Shown piece by piece: positions 48,201 through 48,867 of a DNA stretch of 48,867 nt. Source of the stretch: Branchiostoma floridae. Lineage: Eukaryota; Chordata; Leptocardii; Amphioxiformes; Branchiostomatidae. The stretch lies in contig NC_049991.1 in the NCBI RefSeq assembly GCF_000003815.2, positions 18,973,326 through 19,022,192 on the forward strand. The letters are read 5' to 3'. The position numbers and the translations under genes were made by a program. How positions within the stretch are numbered: the first letter of the stretch is position 1; each line of letters begins with the position of its first letter. The notes under the pieces are model-generated. The model was not told the DNA's origin. It was given only the letters and a program-made list of their open reading frames with translations, and made no database searches.

Positions 48201-48867
48201 CGCCCCCGAAGAGGAAAGCGGATGTTGTGTACATCGACAGGACCGAGTTTGACGGGGAAGCAGTGGACGAGAGTACGTTTTGTTTTTCATCTTAATGTGA
48301 ATATCATTCAATCTTTCTTATCCTTCATATCTTGTACATCAAATGTACTTGCTTACCGATATTTGACATGTGACAATACATAGGAAAATACATGAAAGAA
48401 TATCAAGACGTACAATTGTTGTGCAATTAGGTTACTATCTTTGACGTCTACTCCCGTTGGCCTACTCATTCATGACATGAATATGATGTACTACGACATG
48501 TTTGTTGATGGCGACTGTACAAAGCGTTAGATATAGTCTCTACCAGACTGTTTACCCTGGCGATTATAGGGAGAATAACATGAAGAGTAGTTGGCCGGCC
48601 GCAGAGGGGAAACACGAACCTAAGCATGGACTGACTCCCCTGGCCAATTTCCCGATTTTTTTTTCGGAATGCTACGATCCCCGCACCCCCGTAGGAACGC
48701 CTGACGAAGGCTAGCTGAATACAGTGATGCTGATTTTCGTTCCCTATCCCCTACCCCAGAGACGGGCAGGGAATATTACTACAACACGAAGACAGGCCAG
48801 CGGATATGGAAGGACGGACTGGGGGACTCCACTGCAGTACTCGTGGCCCCCGGCAGGTTCAAAGCGC
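21381..48867 (+). CDS. Large non-classical cadherin, 17 EC repeats, TM, WW-like tail; 3' end outside
   Basis: Gene-level entry; exons are listed separately. Forty coding exons join with matching phases, except around one assembly gap, to give about 2,086 residues. These are a signal peptide (1-23), 17 cadherin repeats (about 24-1830), a membrane-proximal region of about 120 residues, a TM helix (about 1957-1984), then a basic juxtamembrane stretch and a tail reaching a WW-like segment. Cadherin hallmarks recur: DxNDNxP linkers, LDxE and DxDSG. Many repeats have LDFE or LDYE for LDRE, and EC3, EC16 and EC17 have lost parts of the calcium motifs. This predicts a long calcium-stiffened surface protein for adhesion or signalling. 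There is no laminin G, EGF or catenin-binding domain in view, so it is not a classical or Fat-type cadherin on present evidence. Orthology not assigned. Introns contain many repeats. Confidence 0.88.
21451..23957 (+). other. Cadherin intron 1, 2.5 kb
   Basis: Largest intron and the usual place for enhancers. It holds the triple X-box/CRE-like repeat at 23149-23252, listed separately. No other coding or transposon signal was recognised. Confidence 0.7.
23149..23252. promoter_or_regulatory. Three tandem GTTGCTAGG + TGACGT composites
   Basis: Copies at 23149, 23191 and 23231 (40-42 bp apart) each carry G(G/A)TTGCTAGG followed at once by GTGACGT. GTTGCTAGG is the reverse complement of CCTAGCAAC, an RFX half-site as in X boxes. 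TGACGT is the core of a CREB/ATF site. The flanks between the cores diverge more than the cores. Confidence 0.5.
23958..24145 (+). CDS. Cadherin exon 2: EC1 first part
   Basis: Acceptor TTACACAG. Enters in phase 1 and leaves in phase 0 (GAG/GTATGA). Begins with AITSLSVTSQPYNVDETAGD, the usual start of a cadherin repeat. Confidence 0.85.
24195..24365. repeat. Dispersed repeat, copy 1 (intron 2)
   Basis: Starts with a TACGATCATTGTACGATCG palindrome. The following stretch aligns loosely with 38487-38690 (GCCGTG.ATA, CAGCTG, TTGCAA.A.AAA, GACTGTC, GGCATCAAAAT-type blocks). Probably an old non-autonomous element. Confidence 0.45.
24652..24919 (+). CDS. Cadherin exon 3: EC1 end, EC2 start
   Basis: VTLDLSVLTLDFE, then YTLTLRADDDND and the linker ADVNEAPQF, then EC2 (RIQETTAAGTVIYNL). 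Phase 0 in, phase 1 out (ATAA/GTGAGT). Confidence 0.88.
25322..25421 (+). CDS. Cadherin exon 4: EC2 middle
   Basis: FAISGTSVETIAALDFDTAP, then SYELTIV. Phase 1 in, phase 2 out. LDFD stands where LDRE is usual. Confidence 0.85.
25983..26197 (+). CDS. Cadherin exon 5: EC2 end, EC3 start
   Basis: VTDDGTGLLTATSTLTVSLV with linker DVNDESPTF; EC3 begins with two cysteines (TTCTG, LTGCTL), a possible internal disulphide. Phase 2 in, 1 out. Confidence 0.87.
26726..26956 (+). CDS. Cadherin exon 6: EC3 end, EC4 start
   Basis: Contains TITVTAADKAGNTGTLTVTV and the weak linker ADASDNVPIC; EC4 starts DPSVYFVSLSEDTATG. EC3 lacks LDxE. Phase 1 in and out. Confidence 0.86.
27581..27822 (+). CDS. Cadherin exon 7: EC4
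   Basis: CTDADAGDTLTYTIISGVDG, ALDYDTLNA and VDVSDGANTVTATVIIQ. Phase 1 in, 0 out (CAG/GTGAGA). Confidence 0.87.
28284..28452 (+). CDS. Cadherin exon 8: EC4/EC5 linker, EC5 start
   Basis: Starts ITGINDNTPSI (linker), then SGTVSEDTSIGTTVL and SDADDGADGDLTYSL. Phase 0 in, 1 out. Confidence 0.86.
28847..28950 (+). CDS. Cadherin exon 9: EC5 middle
   Basis: NDGGSKFDIVASTGVVVLID, then SLDAETFALYTLTIT. Phase 1 in, 0 out. Confidence 0.86.
29124..29567 (+). CDS. Cadherin exon 10: EC5 end, all of EC6, EC7 start
   Basis: Longest exon. VTDGGTNPSALS, linker NVNDVAPTF, EC6 with FDLTTDPMTYLLGIKVTDGG, then linker VNSNSPAF followed by an unusually Phe/Pro-rich SSFFFPNFFPTP. Phase 0 in and out (CCT/GTGAGT). 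Confidence 0.88.
29776..30050. repeat. Two-copy tandem repeat in the LINE 3' UTR
   Basis: About 136-140 bp repeated (from 29776 and from 29912), both containing CGGGTAACAGACCAGATATC and AAACAGAGCAGAGTTTATAC. Confidence 0.75.
30097..30506 (-). pseudogene. LINE ORF2 C-terminal fragment
   Basis: The minus-strand reading encodes CAQFRAGILPLYIETGRY, then a Cys/His cluster CTMC...EAHFLFYCPFYDDLR, characteristic of the zinc-binding region after the reverse transcriptase domain in many LINEs. The upstream polymerase and endonuclease are missing, so it cannot move by itself. Stop near 30097. Confidence 0.75.
30770..30866 (+). CDS. Cadherin exon 11: EC7 first part
   Basis: VAENTAAGTVITTEIATDAD then GTLTFSYT. 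Phase 0 in, 1 out (ACAG/GTAAAG). The 97-nt size recurs in exons 15 and 19, the same part of EC9 and EC11. Confidence 0.87.
31015..31791. mobile_element. CpG-rich inverted-repeat element in intron 11
   Basis: Ends GGGGCACAACCCGCCGTAC (31015) and GTACGGTGGGTTGTGCCCC (ending 31791) are inverted repeats. The 777-bp interior is rich in CGTACG, ACGTGCG and similar CpG words, unlike the AT-rich intron around it. No transposase. Target duplication unclear. Confidence 0.7.
31927..32124 (+). CDS. Cadherin exon 12: EC7 end
   Basis: VSPTSDLFVYDGTTGQLTLA, DFETDDPQYEIIVTVEDGGG and linker PENDNTPYF. Phase 1 in and out (AATG/GTATAC). Confidence 0.87.
32677..32905 (+). CDS. Cadherin exon 13: EC8
   Basis: QYIAQMFESDTAGTEIVTML, ADADGDN, FQLKTGTD and IDLSTDPSSYTLVLQ. 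Phase 1 in, 2 out (CTGCA/GTGAGT). Confidence 0.86.
33371..33473 (+). CDS. Cadherin exon 14: EC8 end
   Basis: AVDRDTAGLTGSTTINVIVT and linker DTNTAPTI. Phase 2 in, 0 out. Confidence 0.85.
33727..33823 (+). CDS. Cadherin exon 15: EC9 first part
   Basis: INEDAGIGDTVGTVQATDPD, then SGTDGELTYTTS. Phase 0 in, 1 out. Confidence 0.87.
34256..34404 (+). CDS. Cadherin exon 16: EC9 second part
   Basis: SLFVYDTSSGGIEVIGALDF and ETLTQYIMTIIVQDGASASA. Phase 1 in, 0 out (TCG/GTACGT). Confidence 0.86.
34806..34868 (+). CDS. Cadherin exon 17: EC9/EC10 linker
   Basis: Only 63 nt: VTINIGDVNDVAPSFDQTLY plus Q, a linker exon. Phase 0 in and out. Confidence 0.85.
35233..35556 (+). CDS. Cadherin exon 18: EC10
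   Basis: VSINEDENVGTNVVTFVMTD, IDSPDLDDVHYTLVVKAMDG, linker PVNENPDF, then SALTTPFISQ. Phase 0 in and out. Confidence 0.87.
35959..36055 (+). CDS. Cadherin exon 19: EC11 first part
   Basis: VQESDAIGTTIATLTAVDND, then YGTQGELTYSLG. Phase 0 in, 1 out. Confidence 0.86.
36195..36298 (+). CDS. Cadherin exon 20: EC11 middle
   Basis: VLTLDPDTAVLKVATALDYE, then TQDKVYR. Phase 1 in, 0 out (CGG/GTGCAT, a weaker donor). Confidence 0.82.
36370..36913 (+). repeat. Minisatellite of REST/RE1-like motifs (intron 20)
   Basis: Thirteen tandem units of about 40-42 bp. Each has a version of TTCAGCACC-AA-GGACAG followed by a T/G-rich spacer (GCATGTTTTTGTGTGTGGAT). Three units (1, 3 and 7) match the bipartite RE1 pattern at all 15 fixed bases; the rest have 1-3 changes. 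Units 8-9 and 11-12 are near-identical, a three-unit higher-order repeat of about 122 bp. Long ORFs through it are repeat artefacts. Confidence 0.85.
37049..37065 (+). promoter_or_regulatory. Detached RE1-like site, intron 20
   Basis: TTCAGCACCAAGGACAG, a full match to the two RE1 halves, about 135 bp after the array. It is preceded by ACGAGTTTACCATTCT, which recurs before the copy in intron 24. Confidence 0.55.
37222..37359 (+). CDS. Cadherin exon 21: EC11 end, EC12 start
   Basis: VTVTATDGGGGSAIFTATVS, linker DVNDNTPVF, then ATYTASINEATAA. Phase 0 in; donor taken as GCG/GTTAGT, phase 0 out, somewhat uncertain. Confidence 0.8.
37862..38025. mobile_element. Foldback element, about 62-bp arms, next to the gap
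   Basis: Arms 37862-37923 and 37963-38025 are nearly perfect inverted repeats (TTCTTCAGGGCAATTCTGA; CTGCAGGACAGGTGTCGCTG) around a 39-bp loop. The strong hairpin may have contributed to the nearby assembly gap. Confidence 0.75.
38111..38346. other. Assembly gap, 236 N
   Basis: Unknown sequence interrupting EC12. The base count need not be real. Confidence 0.99.
38347..38402 (+). CDS. Cadherin exon 22 (partial): EC12 first part
   Basis: TLYTVVATDQDSGSDGEIK, donor AAA/GTGAGA, phase 2 out. The 5' end lies in the gap, or possibly at 38109 after the TTTCACAG acceptor. EC12 would be complete with about one residue between ATAA and TLYT. Confidence 0.8.
38487..38690. repeat. Dispersed repeat, copy 2 (intron 22)
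   Basis: Starts with CGTGCAATCGTCGCACGATAG, an imperfect palindrome, and aligns loosely with 24195-24365. Non-coding. Confidence 0.45.
38947..39197 (+). CDS. Cadherin exon 23: EC12 second part, EC13 start
   Basis: YSITSGDLGKFNIDETTGVV, LDKETLGTYTLAIRATDQG, linker DVNDNSPVC, then VYTATLAEDTSAG. Phase 2 in, 1 out. Confidence 0.88.
39261..39398. repeat. (TG)n microsatellite, intron 23
   Basis: About 138 bp of TG with TATG and TTTG variants. Minus-strand Thr-His ORFs through it are artefacts. Confidence 0.9.
39587..39835 (+). CDS. Cadherin exon 24: EC13
   Basis: LVAWVICTDADVDTTNNDLT, FEIAVSTSGQVTVVSGQSLD, YETTTSYMLDVSVTDVSG. Phase 1 in and out (ACAG/GTATGT). Confidence 0.87.
40180..40330 (+). 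repeat. Dispersed relative of the RE1-like repeat, intron 24
   Basis: ACGAGTTTGCCATTCT, then AATATTTTTG, then TTCAGCACCAAGGACAG (40287-40303), in the same order as at about 37005-37065. So the motif is part of a longer interspersed repeat, not only of the minisatellite. Confidence 0.6.
40414..40536 (+). CDS. Cadherin exon 25: EC13/EC14 linker, EC14 start
   Basis: GVNEFPPTF linker, then SYSADVNESLPIGTIVTFVA and TDSDSGVDG. Phase 1 in and out. Confidence 0.87.
41042..41267 (+). CDS. Cadherin exon 26: EC14
   Basis: ISYNITSGNELSHFILDSSS, LDRETTASYSLVVTADDGG, linker DINDNAPVC, PTFYS. Fully canonical LDRE here. Phase 1 in, 2 out (TACAG/GTTCGG). Confidence 0.88.
41735..41872 (+). CDS. Cadherin exon 27: EC15 first part
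   Basis: VLVSDDALVNSIIETVVCTD, then MSYSIVTGNTNSDFSID. Phase 2 in and out. Confidence 0.85.
42360..42484 (+). CDS. Cadherin exon 28: EC15 second part
   Basis: STGDVRVENTLDDAVTEFYT, LEVWVTDGTQYTTVTYVYVQ. Phase 2 in, 1 out (CAAG/GTTAGT). Its last 38 bases and donor are repeated just downstream. Confidence 0.85.
42495..42532 (+). repeat. Duplicated end of exon 28, with second donor
   Basis: TACACCACCGTCACTTACGT ... CAGGTGCAAG/GTCTGT repeats the exon 28 end with three base changes visible. An in-frame TAG in the first donor (GGTTAG) prevents simple extension of the exon. Confidence 0.85.
42970..43125 (+). CDS. Cadherin exon 29: EC15/EC16 junction, EC16 start
   Basis: TYSFSVAENSAVGTAVGTVY, then IAFSASPVVSTG. 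Preceded by DASTTGLTF, a degenerate linker. Phase 1 in, 1 out. Confidence 0.83.
43421..43518 (+). CDS. Cadherin exon 30: EC16 middle
   Basis: TVTFAISTATEHNGAQANTL, FQISNSSSGAIT. Phase 1 in, 0 out. LDxE-type motif missing. Confidence 0.82.
43784..43883. other. Assembly gap, 100 N
   Basis: Exactly 100 N, the usual filler for unknown length. It lies in the intron after exon 30, just before the next acceptor; the ACAG at 43884-43887 is preserved. Confidence 0.99.
43888..44045 (+). CDS. Cadherin exon 31: EC16 end
   Basis: AVQFVVIASSAGPPPLSAEA, linker DVNDNAPVF, GSSFYS. Phase 0 in, matching exon 30; phase 2 out. Confidence 0.84.
44327..44444. repeat. 59-bp tandem duplication, intron 31
   Basis: GTCGTATTGAGGTCA at 44327 and 44386. 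Both copies continue with GGCAGCTC.CTCCAGAC. Confidence 0.8.
44546..44688 (+). CDS. Cadherin exon 32: EC17 first part
   Basis: TSDFGQAIVTISATDADEGT, SGTVTYGES, LFELDTTTG. Phase 2 in, 1 out. Confidence 0.84.
45178..45386 (+). CDS. Cadherin exon 33: EC17 end and membrane-proximal start
   Basis: LATQTAYLMTMSGTDGGSPA ends EC17 (VRVDAYDPY replaces a linker). The non-cadherin region starts TLVDIELAMTEDEFWTNKDT. Phase 1 in, 0 out. Confidence 0.84.
45829..45944 (+). CDS. Cadherin exon 34: membrane-proximal region
   Basis: VTTILRTQYATARCGLAYIT, then DVSVITTNRRRLLTTQ. Phase 0 in, 2 out. Alternating hydrophobics with a helix-like TILRTQYA suggest an alpha/beta fold of SEA or ferredoxin-like type (inference). 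Confidence 0.82.
46367..46479 (+). CDS. Cadherin exon 35: membrane-proximal region
   Basis: EVVARVYGVRNDNADTAAGI, then EFFTDAEMLSTIT. Phase 2 in, 1 out. Confidence 0.82.
46868..47051 (+). CDS. Cadherin exon 36: transmembrane helix
   Basis: Acidic/Thr stalk (QDYDDGTTTTTW), then a hydrophobic run from YPASIALVVLSCIFFV through LIIALVLW and a basic stop-transfer RRKRGKG. Phase 1 in, 2 out (GG/GTACGT). Confidence 0.88.
47090..47161 (+). pseudogene. Partial duplicate of the transmembrane exon
   Basis: CAGTAC, then ML-VALVIALFLRRRRKRNKG in an open frame, aligned with the end of exon 36 and ending in the same AAG GG/GTACAT donor. A T-rich stretch and AG (47088-47089) precede it. An exon 47090-47161 would be 72 nt and phase 2 at both ends, but the intron before it would be only 38 bp. 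Could be a relic or a cassette. Confidence 0.6.
47623..47687 (+). CDS. Cadherin exon 37: cytoplasmic
   Basis: KVSKKDSVKDKPEKQQRWSS, strongly basic juxtamembrane segment. Phase 2 in, 1 out (CCAC/GTAAGT). Confidence 0.78.
47884..47918 (+). CDS. Cadherin exon 38: cytoplasmic micro-exon
   Basis: 35 nt: LITAVPANNATK. Phase 1 in, 0 out (AAG/GTAAGA). The short size lowers certainty, but both splice sites and the phase fit. Confidence 0.68.
48197..48272 (+). CDS. Cadherin exon 39: cytoplasmic, start of WW-like segment
   Basis: QPPPKRKADVVYIDRTEFDG, then EAVDE. PPPKRK is a basic, proline-rich patch resembling a nuclear localisation signal. Phase 0 in, 1 out. Confidence 0.75.
48760..48867 (+). CDS. 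Cadherin exon 40 (cut by window edge): WW-like segment
   Basis: KTGREYYYNTKTGQRIWKDG matches the second half of a WW domain (GR.YYYN..T....W). The first Trp of the fold would fall on Phe in the previous exon (TEF). Continues SFTAVLV-type sequence (STAVLVAPGRFKA) to the edge. Acceptor CTACCCCAG, phase 1 in. Confidence 0.75.

Overview
The window looks like genomic DNA of a cephalochordate (amphioxus, Branchiostoma). This is an inference from gene style and repeat content. The DNA is eukaryotic: short coding exons with GT/AG borders, AATAAA signals, assembly gaps (N at 38111-38346 and 43784-43883), many small inverted-repeat elements, a LINE fragment and a tRNA-derived SINE of a type I associate with amphioxus. 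All genes supported here lie on the + strand.

Region 1 (1 to about 14850) is a tandem cluster of four C2H2 zinc-finger genes, called A to D here. Each unit has a noncoding first exon with a YY1-like CGCCATTTT box and a GTAAG donor, an intron of about 1.1-1.4 kb, and one exon with the whole coding region. Units A and B are 3722 bp apart, and I saw no difference between 1-2260 and 3723-5982. Genes A and B share a stop at codon 14 of the ancestral frame, so their proteins probably start at Met25. C keeps the full N terminus. D is older, has two ruined fingers inside the array and ends in a frameshifted finger. All four carry an unfamiliar N-terminal repeat (core DMGWQQD...EQ.S..ETFHV) before the fingers.

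Region 2 (about 14850-21380) is mostly gene-poor. It holds a possible intronless two-pass membrane protein (16502-16915), nested foldback elements (17697-18425 and 18479-18700), very short palindromic insertions with CAAGGAGG ends, and a SINE remnant (about 19370-19560).

Region 3 (21381 to the right edge) is one large cadherin-superfamily gene. I traced 40 coding exons by splice sites and reading phase, about 2,086 residues so far. It encodes a signal peptide, 17 cadherin repeats, a membrane-proximal region without cadherin hallmarks, one transmembrane helix, and a cytoplasmic tail whose last visible exons encode a WW-like segment. The gene runs off the right edge.

The most unusual signals are: a minisatellite in a cadherin intron whose units carry the bipartite motif of REST/NRSF sites (TTCAGCACC-NN-GGACAG), 13 tandem copies plus two detached ones; the WW-like module in a cadherin tail; a partial in-frame duplicate of the transmembrane exon; three tandem X-box-half-site/CRE composites in cadherin intron 1; and minimal palindromic insertions with target duplications, one of which has an empty-site control in a neighbouring unit.
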